Shown piece by piece: positions 46,673-56,024 of a stretch of 64,000 nucleotides of DNA (within the stretch, counting starts at the first letter, position 1; each line of letters starts with the position of its first letter). The notes below the pieces were generated by a model, which had not been told where the DNA came from, did not search any database, and worked only from the letters and a program-made list of their open reading frames with translations. Source of the stretch: Polaribacter vadi (GTDB lineage: Bacteria > Bacteroidota > Bacteroidia > Flavobacteriales > Flavobacteriaceae); assembly GCF_001761365.1 (NCBI RefSeq), contig NZ_CP017477.1:1510501-1574500 (forward strand), written 5' to 3'. The translations under genes and the position numbers were made by a program.

Positions 46673-49600
46673 ATGACTAAAAAAACTTTATTATCATTTG
46701 TAATTCTTTGTAATACGCTCATTGCAATTGCACAAGAAACTTTAATCAGGACACCTGCTATTAGTCCTGATGCCACAAAAATGGCTTTTGGGTTTGATGG
46801 CGATATCTGGGTTTTAGATTTGGCTACAAATCAACCTAAAAGATTAACAATTCATCAAGCTTATGAAAGTAATCCTATTTGGAATCGTAAAAGCAATCAA
46901 CTTGTTTTTAATTCAAATAGAAGAGGATATACCAATATTTTTAAAACCAATTTAAAAGGCGGAGTTCCAACGCAACTAACCTATTACCCAACAACTGACA
47001 GTCCAAGTTTTTGGGGTGAAAATGGCGATATTATTTTTTCAAGTAATCGAATTTTTAAAGGTACAGAAAGAGAAACATCAATATATAAAATAAACGAAAA
47101 TGGCGAAACTCCAAATCGTTTTATGACAGCTTTAGGAAGCCAAGCAACACTATCTCCAAATGGAAATTTTGTGGCTTTTGTTAAAGGAACTTGTAGAATA
47201 TCTAGAGAAGACTATAATGGTCCTGCTCAAAGAGATGTTTGGATTTACAACCTAAATACGAAAGAATATCATCAGATTACAACTAGTAAAAAAAACGATC
47301 ACACACCACTTTGGGACGAAAATAACAACTTATATTATATAGGTGCAGAAAGTGGACGATATAATATTTATAAAACATCAATTACAGAAAAAGGAACAAA
47401 AAATGGCACTGAAACTGCTTTAACTAATTTAAAGGTTGATGGTGTTTTGTCTTTTTCTGTAAGTAATAATGGTACTATAATTTACAATAGTGGTATTGAA
47501 GTTTTTAAATTACAAAATGGTGCTAGTCAAAAAATGAGCTTAAACTTAGCAACCGATAACCGATTTGAGTTAGAGAAAACTGAAACAGTTTCTGGAGATA
47601 TTAGTACTTTAAATGTTTCGCCAAATGGAAAGTTAATTGCCTTAAGTATTAATGGCGAAATTTTTGTAAAAGAAAATGACAAAGACAAAACAAAAACCAA
47701 CAATGTAAGTAATCATCCTTTTAGAGATGATGATCCTTTTTGGATTGATGACAATACTCTTGGTTTTTTATCAGATAGAAATGGACAAAATGAATTTTAT
47801 AAAGTTGTATCTGCTGATGAAAAAGTAAATTTAAGCAGAACTTTAAAAACTAAAACTACACAATTAACGAAAAGTGAAATTGATGTTTTTGAACCTTTAT
47901 TATCACCTAATAGACAGAAAATTTCTTATAGAATTGGTAGAGGAAAATTGGTTATTGCAGACATTAAAGATGGTACATTCTCAAAACCAAAAACCTACTC
48001 AGATACTTGGGCATCTGCAGATGGCGTTTCTTGGAGTCCTGATAGTAAATACATAGCTTACTCTCAACAAGATTTAGATTTTGATAGCGAAATTTACATT
48101 CAATCAGTAGAAAATTCATCAACAAAAATGAATGTTTCTATGCACCCAAGATCAGATAGATCGCCAGTTTGGAGTCCAGATGGAAAAAAACTTTCTTTCG
48201 TTTCTAACAGAGCTGGAGATAGAGGTGGTATCAATTATGATACTTGGATGGTTTGGCTACAAAAAGCAGATTGGGAAAAAACAAATGCAGATTTTAAAGA
48301 AGGTGCTTATTATCAAACAGAAGAAGTAGCATCAAAAGATAAAAAAGAGCAAAAAGAAGTAGTTGTAAAAATTGATGAAGACAGAATTTTTGATAGATTA
48401 ACACAAATAACAAGTTGGGCTGGCAATGAATATGGAGCAATGTTTAGTGCAGATAGCAAAAGTATATACATTTCTGCTACAAACCCAGCAACTGATAAAA
48501 ACGGCTTATATAAAGTTGATATTACTGGAGGAGCTCCAAAAGAAGTAAAAGATGTTAGCTATGTTGGTAGTGCAAGTTTGCACAAAGATGTATTATATTA
48601 TGCATCTAGAGGAAAACTTAAATCTTTAAATTTAAAATCTGACAAAGTTGCTTCTTTTACACATTCAGCAACTTACACAACAAATTTTAGCAAATTAAAT
48701 CAGCAAGTTTTTGAAGAAGGTGTAAGAGCTATCACTGCTGGTTTTTACGATCCAAAATTTCATGGTTATGACTGGGATAAAATTGTAAAACGTTACAGAC
48801 CTTGGGTTTTAGCTGCCAACACAAAACAAGATTACACATTTATGTTTAACAATATGTTAGGGCAATTAAATGCAAGTCATATGGGATATAGAGGTAGTTC
48901 TCCAGAAAAAACCTCTAGTGATAATATTGGGTTATTAGGGTTGGATGTTACCAATGTTAAAAATGGTGTAAAAATTAATTACGTACTTCCGAATTCAGCT
49001 GCAACAAAAACAAATGTTTCTTTAAAGGTTGATGATGTAATTGAGTCTGTAAATGAAAAAAATATTGATAAAAACACCAATTTTTATAGTTTACTAAAAA
49101 ACACTAATGGGAATGAAATTTTACTAACCTTAACTGATCAAAGAGAAATTGTTGTAAGAACAGCATCAACAAGAACTATTGGAAATTTACGTTACGAAGA
49201 GTGGATCAATTCTCGTAAAAAATTAGTGGATGAATTCTCTAATGGACAATTAGGCTACATTCATATTCAAGGTATGAATTTACCAAGTTTTGAGCGTTTT
49301 GAAAGAGAATTAAAAGCTTCTGGTTATGGTAAAAAAGGGATTGTAATTGATGTAAGAAATAATGGTGGTGGTTGGACTACAGATCGTTTAATGGCTGTTT
49401 TAACAGTACAACAACATGCATATACAGTTCCTAGAGGTGCTACTGATAATCTACAAAAAGACAACAAAAATTTTACAGGTAATTATCCTTTTAATGAACG
49501 TGCTCTTTTATCTGTAAACACAAAACCTTTGGTAGCTTTGTCAAACCAAAGCAGTTATTCTAATGCCGAAATTTTTGCACATGCTTTTAAAAGTTTTAAA

Positions 49601-49843
49601 CTAGGAAAATTAGTTGGGCAACCAACCTTTGGTGCTGTAATTTCTACAGGTTCTCAAAGATTACAAGATGGTTCTATTAGAATGCCTTACAGAGCTTGGT
49701 ATGTAAAAGAATCGGGCATGAATATGGAACATGGACCAGCAGTTCCAGATTATTTAGTAGAAAATAAACCAGGTTGGAAAGAAAGAGGAGAAGATGATCA
49801 ACTTAAAAAAGCGGTAGAAGTTTTACTGCAAGATTTAAAATAA
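46673..49843 (+). CDS. tricorn-type S41 peptidase
   Basis: The 1056-residue exported protein (signal to AIAQ) has two N-terminal beta-propellers of WD40/PD40 type (IRTPAISPDATKMAFGFDGD, SWSPDSKYIAYSQQD). A tricorn C1 domain, a PDZ domain (about 760-840, LGLDVTNVKNGVKINYVLP) and a C-terminal S41 peptidase core follow, with ALSNQSSYSNAEIFAHAF supplying the Ser. It degrades oligopeptides, here probably in the periplasm. A strong terminator follows. Confidence 0.93.
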   Translation: MTKKTLLSFVILCNTLIAIAQETLIRTPAISPDATKMAFGFDGDIWVLDLATNQPKRLTIHQAYESNPIWNRKSNQLVFNSNRRGYTNIFKTNLKGGVPTQLTYYPTTDSPSFWGENGDIIFSSNRIFKGTERETSIYKINENGETPNRFMTALGSQATLSPNGNFVAFVKGTCRISREDYNGPAQRDVWIYNLNTKEYHQITTSKKNDHTPLWDENNNLYYIGAESGRYNIYKTSITEKGTKNGTETALTNLKVDGVLSFSVSNNGTIIYNSGIEVFKLQNGASQKMSLNLATDNRFELEKTETVSGDISTLNVSPNGKLIALSINGEIFVKENDKDKTKTNNVSNHPFRDDDPFWIDDNTLGFLSDRNGQNEFYKVVSADEKVNLSRTLKTKTTQLTKSEIDVFEPLLSPNRQKISYRIGRGKLVIADIKDGTFSKPKTYSDTWASADGVSWSPDSKYIAYSQQDLDFDSEIYIQSVENSSTKMNVSMHPRSDRSPVWSPDGKKLSFVSNRAGDRGGINYDTWMVWLQKADWEKTNADFKEGAYYQTEEVASKDKKEQKEVVVKIDEDRIFDRLTQITSWAGNEYGAMFSADSKSIYISATNPATDKNGLYKVDITGGAPKEVKDVSYVGSASLHKDVLYYASRGKLKSLNLKSDKVASFTHSATYTTNFSKLNQQVFEEGVRAITAGFYDPKFHGYDWDKIVKRYRPWVLAANTKQDYTFMFNNMLGQLNASHMGYRGSSPEKTSSDNIGLLGLDVTNVKNGVKINYVLPNSAATKTNVSLKVDDVIESVNEKNIDKNTNFYSLLKNTNGNEILLTLTDQREIVVRTASTRTIGNLRYEEWINSRKKLVDEFSNGQLGYIHIQGMNLPSFERFERELKASGYGKKGIVIDVRNNGGGWTTDRLMAVLTVQQHAYTVPRGATDNLQKDNKNFTGNYPFNERALLSVNTKPLVALSNQSSYSNAEIFAHAFKSFKLGKLVGQPTFGAVISTGSQRLQDGSIRMPYRAWYVKESGMNMEHGPAVPDYLVENKPGWKERGEDDQLKKAVEVLLQDLK

Positions 49844-49864
49844 GTATGTGAAATATACTTTTAC

Positions 49865-49909
49865 AAAAAAGTTGCTTATCATATATTAAATATGATAAGC
49901 AACTTTTTT
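49865..49909 (+). terminator. terminator of the tricorn-type gene
   Basis: AAAAAAGTTGCTTATCATAT (49865-49884) and its exact reverse complement (49890-49909) form a 20-bp stem with a 5-base loop and a T-tract. Confidence 0.92.
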
Positions 49910-49928
49910 ATGTCTTAGAAAATGGTTT

Positions 49929-49988
49929 ACCTACAAATAACTACTATCAAAAGAAAAAGACAATAAGGAATCTAAAAAATTGGTTTTA
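49929..49988 (-). pseudogene. decayed duplicate of the cdd 3' end
   Basis: On the minus strand this reads IIKTNFLDSLLSFSFDSSYL and a stop, against IIKTESLDALLPFSFDSSYL and a stop at the true cdd end. A run of 28 bases is identical, followed by a stretch with several mismatches. It is separated from cdd by the toxin-antitoxin module, so the module is flanked by direct repeats of the gene's 3' end. Confidence 0.8.
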
Positions 49989-50010
49989 ATAATTTAGAAA
50001 TATTTTTTAA

Positions 50011-50309
50011 CTATTTTCTTTTTGTTATTGGATCTTTGCGAGTATTAAATACTGAATAAATATAAATTTCTTCGTAAGTCTGTTCATAGATAATTACATA
50101 AGGAAATCTTTTTAATGGCAATTCTCTAAAAATTGGCTTTCTTTTATTTGAAAATACGCTTCGTTCTGTTGAAGCGTTTTAAAGTAGCCCTCTAAATAAT
50201 TATAAAACTCAAAACCTAATCCTTCTCTTGCTGATTCATACCATTCAATAGCTTTATCTATCTCTATTTGAGCTTCAGGATCAATAATTAAAATAGGTCT
50301 AGAAACCAT
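50011..50309 (-). pseudogene. RelE/ParE-type toxin, frameshifted
   Basis: The first frame gives ILIIDPEAQIEIDKAIEWYE and ends early after 65 residues. In the next frame the sequence continues as PIFRELPLKRFPYVIIYEQT, then IYIYSVFNTRKDP, the usual ParE C-terminus. One extra A in the A4 run at 50142-50145 would give a 99-residue toxin. Family members inhibit gyrase or cleave mRNA. As written it is inactive unless the indel is a sequencing error. The start overlaps the antitoxin end by 11 bases. Confidence 0.82.
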
Positions 50310-50547
50310 ATTTTTGTTTCAAATCCTGCTTTACCTCATCCCAACTTTTTCCTTTGGTTTCTCCTTTTATTTTTTTTTGATAACGTTCTTCTACAATTTT
50401 GTAGTGTTCTTCTGAAACTAAAGAATCAACACTTTCATTGCCTGTTATAGCATCAAAAACACCCTCTAACACAACTAATTTAGAATCGTCTGTAATGAAT
50501 TCTTCAAATTGATTGATAATTTTATTTCTTAATGCTATAGATTCCAT
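50299..50547 (-). CDS. putative antitoxin partner of the ParE/RelE-like toxin
   Basis: The 82-residue protein ends SWDEVKQDLKQKYGF, a pattern seen in small addiction-module antitoxins of Bacteroidota. It precedes and overlaps the toxin gene in the usual antitoxin-toxin order. No clear DNA-binding motif is visible. The role is assigned from context and length. Confidence 0.72.
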   Translation of the reverse strand: MESIALRNKIINQFEEFITDDSKLVVLEGVFDAITGNESVDSLVSEEHYKIVEERYQKKIKGETKGKSWDEVKQDLKQKYGF

Positions 50548-50712
50548 AATAGTTAGTTTGAGTACTACACAAATATAATAAATAGTATTTTGATTTCTAA
50601 ATCACTAAAAAGCACCAAAGTCACATCTAAGTTTTATCTAAACGTTTTTTGATATTTAAATAATCCGCTTAAGAACCTTGTATAAAACCTCTTTGGGTTC
50701 ATGGTAATAGTC

Positions 50713-51195
50713 TTACAAATAACTACTATCAAAAGAAAAAGGCAACAAAGCATCTAAAGACTCAGTTTTTATGATTTCGCCAACTTCGCCCATAAAAATA
50801 ACTGGAAAATGTTGTTTCTGTTTAATTTCATATTCTGATAAAGATTGCCTACAAGCACCACAAGGCCCTACAGGTTTATCTACTTTAGAAATTGATGAAC
50901 TCGCAGAAATAGCCAATTTTAAGATTTTTACATTTGGGAAATCTGAACCAGCTTTCCAAATGGCAACTCTTTCTGCACACATTCCTGAAGGATATGCAGC
51001 GTTTTCTTGATTATTTCCTGTAACAATTTCGTTATTTTCTAATAATAAAGCTGCACCCACATTAAATTTAGAATAGGGAGCATAGGCTTTTTTTCTTGCT
51101 TCAATGGCTTTATCCATTAACATTTTATCTTCTGTAGATAATTCTGAAAGATTATTAAAAACGGTTACTGATGTTGCTATTTGAATTTTTCTCAT
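50713..51195 (-). CDS. cdd: cytidine deaminase
   Basis: Cdd converts cytidine and deoxycytidine to uridine and deoxyuridine with a catalytic zinc. The 160-residue protein has AYPSGMCAERVAIWKAG (Cys-Ala-Glu) and VGPCGACRQSLSEY (PCxxC), the zinc-site motifs. Its 3' end is duplicated at 49929-49988. A terminator separates it from porV. Confidence 0.95.
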   Translation of the reverse strand: MRKIQIATSVTVFNNLSELSTEDKMLMDKAIEARKKAYAPYSKFNVGAALLLENNEIVTGNNQENAAYPSGMCAERVAIWKAGSDFPNVKILKLAISASSSISKVDKPVGPCGACRQSLSEYEIKQKQHFPVIFMGEVGEIIKTESLDALLPFSFDSSYL

Positions 51196-51210
51196 AGATT
51201 AAAGTCGTCA

Positions 51211-51236
51211 AAAAAAGCAGCCTTTATGGACTGCTT
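51211..51236 (-). terminator. porV terminator
   Basis: On the minus strand AAAGCAGTCC and GGCTGCTTT form a stem with one bulged T, followed by a T7 tract. It ends the porU-porV transcript before cdd. Confidence 0.75.
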
Positions 51237-51273
51237 TATATAGGGTTATAAATTTACTAAAAAAATATCACTT

Positions 51274-52386
51274 TTAGTAATTATCGTAAATTTCACCTAA
51301 ATCAAAAGATAAAGAAAAACGAAGTGAGTTTTCTAATGGGTTATTTACATCAGAAGAATTTATTAAATACGATAAATCTATATTTAAAGCATTGGTTCTA
51401 AAGCCTGCACCTAATGTAAAATATTGTCTACTTCCTTTATCTACACTTTCATGAAAGTACCCACCTCTTAAAGCAAAGGCTTGGTTGTATAAATATTCTG
51501 CACCTAAAGCATAGGTAATTTCACTTAATTCTTCACTAAAACCTCCTGGAGCATCTCCAAAAGATCCGAAAATTCCTTGAATCCAACCTTTTGCTTCATC
51601 AGATTGATCTGGCTGTGGAGTTGGTACTAATAATTTGGTAAATTCAACGTTGGTAGAAATAATATTATAATCATCTAAAATAAAATCGAAACCACCACCA
51701 AATTTTAAATTAGTTGGTATAAAATCTTCTTCTCCTGGCGTATAAGAAACTTTAGGACCAATGTTGGCAATGTTGAAACCGATTCTATAACGTCCATTAA
51801 AATTACCATAATTTTCTTCAAACGATTGGTAATATCCAGAAACATCCACAGCAAAAGAGTTGATGGGTTGCAATGTATTCCCTGAAGTTCCATTAAATGC
51901 TAAGTTAGAACGCAAGTATTTTAAAGAAACTCCCATCGAAAAAGTTTCACTTAATTTTAAAGCATAAGAACCTGTTGCTACAAATTCATTTGGATTTATA
52001 GTTCCATTTGGATTTCCTTGATTGTCTGTTAAATCTATTTGTCCTAAAGAAAAATACTTGAAATCTGCTCCCCAAGCTGCATTTTCGCTAAATCTGTTAA
52101 TGTAAGCAGCACTTCCTACAAAAATATCATCAGTTAAATTACGTAACCAAGGAGAATAGGTAATTCCCGTTTTTATTTGGCGATCACTAAAAGCAATTTT
52201 GGCTGGGTTATGGAATAAGGACCAAGCATCTGTAGAGGTTGCAACTCCCATATCTCCCATTCCTCCAGCTCTTGCATCTGGTACAATTAACATAAATGGT
52301 GCTGCAGTTGTAATGGCATTATTCTGCGCATTTATTTTTAAACTAACTAAAGCACAAAGTGCGATACAAAATCCAATTTTTTTCAT
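51274..52386 (-). CDS. porV: type IX secretion outer-membrane protein PorV
   Basis: PorV (LptO) is an outer-membrane beta-barrel that binds T9SS cargo and delivers it to PorU. The 370-residue protein has a signal peptide (to NAQN), the N-terminal AAPFMLIVPDARAGGMGDMG pattern of PorV and a FadL-like barrel. It directly follows porU (39-bp gap), as in Flavobacterium johnsoniae, where porV, porU and gldJ are neighbours. Confidence 0.93.
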   Translation of the reverse strand: MKKIGFCIALCALVSLKINAQNNAITTAAPFMLIVPDARAGGMGDMGVATSTDAWSLFHNPAKIAFSDRQIKTGITYSPWLRNLTDDIFVGSAAYINRFSENAAWGADFKYFSLGQIDLTDNQGNPNGTINPNEFVATGSYALKLSETFSMGVSLKYLRSNLAFNGTSGNTLQPINSFAVDVSGYYQSFEENYGNFNGRYRIGFNIANIGPKVSYTPGEEDFIPTNLKFGGGFDFILDDYNIISTNVEFTKLLVPTPQPDQSDEAKGWIQGIFGSFGDAPGGFSEELSEITYALGAEYLYNQAFALRGGYFHESVDKGSRQYFTLGAGFRTNALNIDLSYLINSSDVNNPLENSLRFSLSFDLGEIYDNY

Positions 52387-52425
52387 TCTTTGATTATTCT
52401 TGTTAATGTTACAAATATCTACTTT

Positions 52426-55400
52426 TTATTGAAGTATTACTAATTTTTCGTATTTCTCTGAAACTAAATTGTTCACAGTCGATTTTACCTTTAGTTTATA
52501 GACGTAAACTCCCTTTCCTATTTTATTACCAAAATCATCTAAACCATTCCAAGTTATATTTCTTGATAAATTACCTGTTGTTTGCACATTTTTGTTAATG
52601 GTTTTGACCAACTTTCCAGAAACTGTAAAAATCTGAACTTGCACCTCCAAAGGTTCGTTTGGTTTGTTATGATTGAACCAAAACTCTGTGTAATTTACAA
52701 AAGGATTTGGGTAGTTTAAAACATTTTCTAAATTTAGAATTGCATCACTTACAACCACAAAATTTAACGTAGTTTCTGAAGAGTTATTGTAAGTGTCCCA
52801 AGCTTTTAATTGTAATGTATGTGGGCCAACCTCTAAATCTCTTAAGGTATAGGTTACTTTTCCGTTTGTAAAATCGTCTAAATCGGTTTGGTAAAAGTCG
52901 TTTAATATTATGGGATTGGCTGTATCTCCATCTAAAATACCAACAATATCATGATCTACAGCTGTAATAGAAGTGTTGATGCCACTCATATCTGATAGCG
53001 ATGCAATTAAATTGGGTGACGTATTTGTATTGCCTCCATCAATAAAAGATTCATCATTCATAAACAATTGAATTTCTGGACCCACAGTATCTTCTGGAGC
53101 GTTTTCATTAATTCCGCCTACAATTACTTCAAAATTAGAACCTGCTTTATCTATTTCGCCATTTTCTGCATAAAAACTTAATTTCCCTTTTCCAAAAGCT
53201 ATCTTTACATCTTTTGGAACGATAAAATCGAAACTAAATGCACCATTGGTAACTGTAGATTTTCCTCTAAACAATTTACTTTCTTGCGCATCAAAAGTAT
53301 TTACAACCCCAAAACCATCATTATCTAACGTGTTTTTATCTATTGATTTATCGAAAATTGTGGTCGATAAAGTACCATTAAAATCCGTTAATATAGTGTT
53401 TGAATCGTCTGTAATAACCCCTTCAAACTTAATTTTTGATAAGGCTTTAATCGTATCTAAAGATTGTGTCACAGAAACATCATTCATTTTTGTAATTCGC
53501 ACATTGGGTTTTGGAACCGCCAATTTCATTGCTGGATCTCCAAAAGAATAAATAAAGAATTTTTGCGAACTCGAAAAGCCATTTTTTGTTTTCATCAAGG
53601 CTTCTGCAATGGTATAATCTTCGTTATTAAAAGCTAATAAAATTCTTATCAATTCTTCATTAAAACGTTGTCCAGTAGAAATAAAAACTTCTCTTGTGGT
53701 AGTAATCATGCTTGCAGCACCACCAGTTTTACTCTTAAAAAACAATTCTCCAGCAGTAATTCTATTTGGATTATCGAATCTAGAAAAATCGCAAGTAATG
53801 GTTATAAAAAGGGGTAAGGTATTTTTATTATTTAAAGCTTGAATTTGTGGCACATCTAAAATTCTTTCGGCTGCAAACCCATCTTCTCCTCCATGACCAA
53901 AATAATCGAAAACCAAAGTTCCTTTTTCGATTGCATTTGTAATAGCACGATTTACATCTGGATAACGTTCTCCTCCAGAAGAATTTTGCTGTACAAAAGC
54001 ATCCGCATAAATTTTATTGATGTTAAAAATAGGTTTCATTTCTGTAATTTCATCAGCAATAATTTCTACACCAGATTGTAAATTTCTGTCACTACTAATA
54101 TCATCAATATCATCTGCTAACAACGTAACTGTGTTTCGCCAATCGCCAATGGCTTCTTTATCATAATAAGATAAAATTTTATCGACAACAATCGTTGCTT
54201 CAGGAATTGTGGACACAGGAATTCTGCTAGAAATTACATCAATTGTATGCGAAGTAGACATGGTGCCTTCATTATCATCTAACATTACAAAAAAATCATC
54301 TGTAACCCAAGAACTTGCCAAATTAAAACTAATTTCCGATAATTTTACAGGAACTATATTGTTATTCCCTTGAATCCTGTCTTTGTAATCGTAAGAACCA
54401 TCTCCAAAAAAACACACATATTGTAGTTTTGTTTCTGTGGATGAATTTGTATTGTATACATGTTTTATAAAATCTCTAATTCCTGTAATATCCTTAGAAC
54501 CCGAAGAAAATTCATTATAAATCTCGTCTAACAACACAACTTTTGTTGTTAAGTTCGAATTTGTTTCATGATAAGTTGCCAATCTTTGTGCTTGTCCAGA
54601 AAGCTCATTGTTGGTAATAATCATATAATTCACATCTTTTACAGCATGTAAATTCTGATTTTTTATATTCGCATTTTCAACTCTTTCTGGAATGTAAAAA
54701 TCGTTCTCATGTAGAATACTATATTCTTTAAATTGTGCTCCAGCATCTTTAAATGTAAAATTATTGGCGGTACTTTGGTTTGTAATTGCTTGCGGATTTA
54801 TATAATCTGTAACATCCCAAACTTGAAAAGCGGTTTGTCCGTTTTCTATTTGATACTCTACAACTCCACTTGCATTTGCTTGTTCGAAACTTCTAAATCC
54901 AAACTGAAAATCGCTAAACCTTAATTGCTTTTTCCCAACAACCTCAATATAATCTAAAAATGCATTTGCAGACGGATTTCCACTATTGCTATAGGTAATA
55001 GAAATTTTAATATTTTCTGATGAATTTAAAGCATTTGCACTTCTTTCTAACGCTTGTGCTTTTGTTAAAGAAGCAGCTGACAGCCCATTATAATTAATAC
55101 TATAAAGATCTTGATTGTTTAATTTTACAGCCATAGAAGCAGCTGTAGAAGAATTAAAAACACTTCTAACAGTTACATTTATATTCTGATTTGGAACTGC
55201 ATTTGGAAAAGGAATGCTGAATTCTTGAGTATTTTCGATGTTAAAATCCTCGTAAAAAAACCATTGTGTGCCTACTGCTAAAATGCTTTTTTCATCTTTT
55301 TCGTAAAAAGTATAATCATCAAAAACAGTTATTTGACTTGTTGCATTTGCTGTTATTGGTGCTTTTTGAGAAATTCTTTTTCCATCAACTTCATTTACAG

Positions 55401-55824
55401 TTATAAAATAATAGGCTTTGTCAGAAAAAATATTTTGTCTGTGTGTAGCTGTAGCATTGTTCGTATTAACTTCCCAGTCATGAGGACCTTTTGCATAAAA
55501 GAGAATAAAATCATTGCTATCAAAAGAACCATCATTTTCTCCTGATATAAAAATTGCATTTTCCTGCAAATCATCATACCTAAAATCGCTATTTAAATCA
55601 GGTAGCATTTGTCCACCATTTCCGTAAATATGAATTTTCTTCGGATTTACCCCATTTGTAGAAACGCCAATTTGTTGCAGTAAATTTCTATCAATTTTAA
55701 AAACACCAGTGGTATCCACAGAAAACTGAAACCAATTGCCAGAAGAAAGCACAGAATTACTTACTTGCGCAAACGTAATTTGCATAAAAAAGCCACATAA
55801 AAAAAGGAAAACGTATTTTCTCAT
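52426..55824 (-). CDS. porU: type IX secretion sortase PorU
   Basis: PorU removes the C-terminal signal of T9SS cargo and links cargo to the surface. The protein is 1132 residues from the ATG at 55824, which begins the signal peptide MRKYVFLFLCGFFMQITFAQ. The gingipain-like C25 domain shows catalytic His in FDYFGHGGEDG and Cys in TITCDFSRFDNP. The C-terminus (NYPNPF to KLVILQ) is itself a type A T9SS C-terminal domain. It is divergent from gldJ with 200 bp between starts. Confidence 0.95.
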   Translation of the reverse strand: MRKYVFLFLCGFFMQITFAQVSNSVLSSGNWFQFSVDTTGVFKIDRNLLQQIGVSTNGVNPKKIHIYGNGGQMLPDLNSDFRYDDLQENAIFISGENDGSFDSNDFILFYAKGPHDWEVNTNNATATHRQNIFSDKAYYFITVNEVDGKRISQKAPITANATSQITVFDDYTFYEKDEKSILAVGTQWFFYEDFNIENTQEFSIPFPNAVPNQNINVTVRSVFNSSTAASMAVKLNNQDLYSINYNGLSAASLTKAQALERSANALNSSENIKISITYSNSGNPSANAFLDYIEVVGKKQLRFSDFQFGFRSFEQANASGVVEYQIENGQTAFQVWDVTDYINPQAITNQSTANNFTFKDAGAQFKEYSILHENDFYIPERVENANIKNQNLHAVKDVNYMIITNNELSGQAQRLATYHETNSNLTTKVVLLDEIYNEFSSGSKDITGIRDFIKHVYNTNSSTETKLQYVCFFGDGSYDYKDRIQGNNNIVPVKLSEISFNLASSWVTDDFFVMLDDNEGTMSTSHTIDVISSRIPVSTIPEATIVVDKILSYYDKEAIGDWRNTVTLLADDIDDISSDRNLQSGVEIIADEITEMKPIFNINKIYADAFVQQNSSGGERYPDVNRAITNAIEKGTLVFDYFGHGGEDGFAAERILDVPQIQALNNKNTLPLFITITCDFSRFDNPNRITAGELFFKSKTGGAASMITTTREVFISTGQRFNEELIRILLAFNNEDYTIAEALMKTKNGFSSSQKFFIYSFGDPAMKLAVPKPNVRITKMNDVSVTQSLDTIKALSKIKFEGVITDDSNTILTDFNGTLSTTIFDKSIDKNTLDNDGFGVVNTFDAQESKLFRGKSTVTNGAFSFDFIVPKDVKIAFGKGKLSFYAENGEIDKAGSNFEVIVGGINENAPEDTVGPEIQLFMNDESFIDGGNTNTSPNLIASLSDMSGINTSITAVDHDIVGILDGDTANPIILNDFYQTDLDDFTNGKVTYTLRDLEVGPHTLQLKAWDTYNNSSETTLNFVVVSDAILNLENVLNYPNPFVNYTEFWFNHNKPNEPLEVQVQIFTVSGKLVKTINKNVQTTGNLSRNITWNGLDDFGNKIGKGVYVYKLKVKSTVNNLVSEKYEKLVILQ

Positions 55825-56024
55825 AGATGTATTCAAATAACGCAAATAATTTTTAGATATTTTAATGGAAACAAAGATAAATTATACTAAACTAAAAAAG
55901 CTTTCGTTTTAAATAATATGCACAAAAATTGATGCGTTAAAACTTTATATTTTACTTGTAAGAAAGTATATTTATCGTAAATTGCATCACTATAATAAAA
56001 AACCTATCAATTTTAAATTAGGAA

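Noticed and set aside
53246..53551. 101-codon plus-strand open frame within porU
   Set aside because: It is antisense to a conserved part of porU and has no independent signal; other long antisense frames (4192-4587, 8344-8604, 45080-45346) are likewise shadows.
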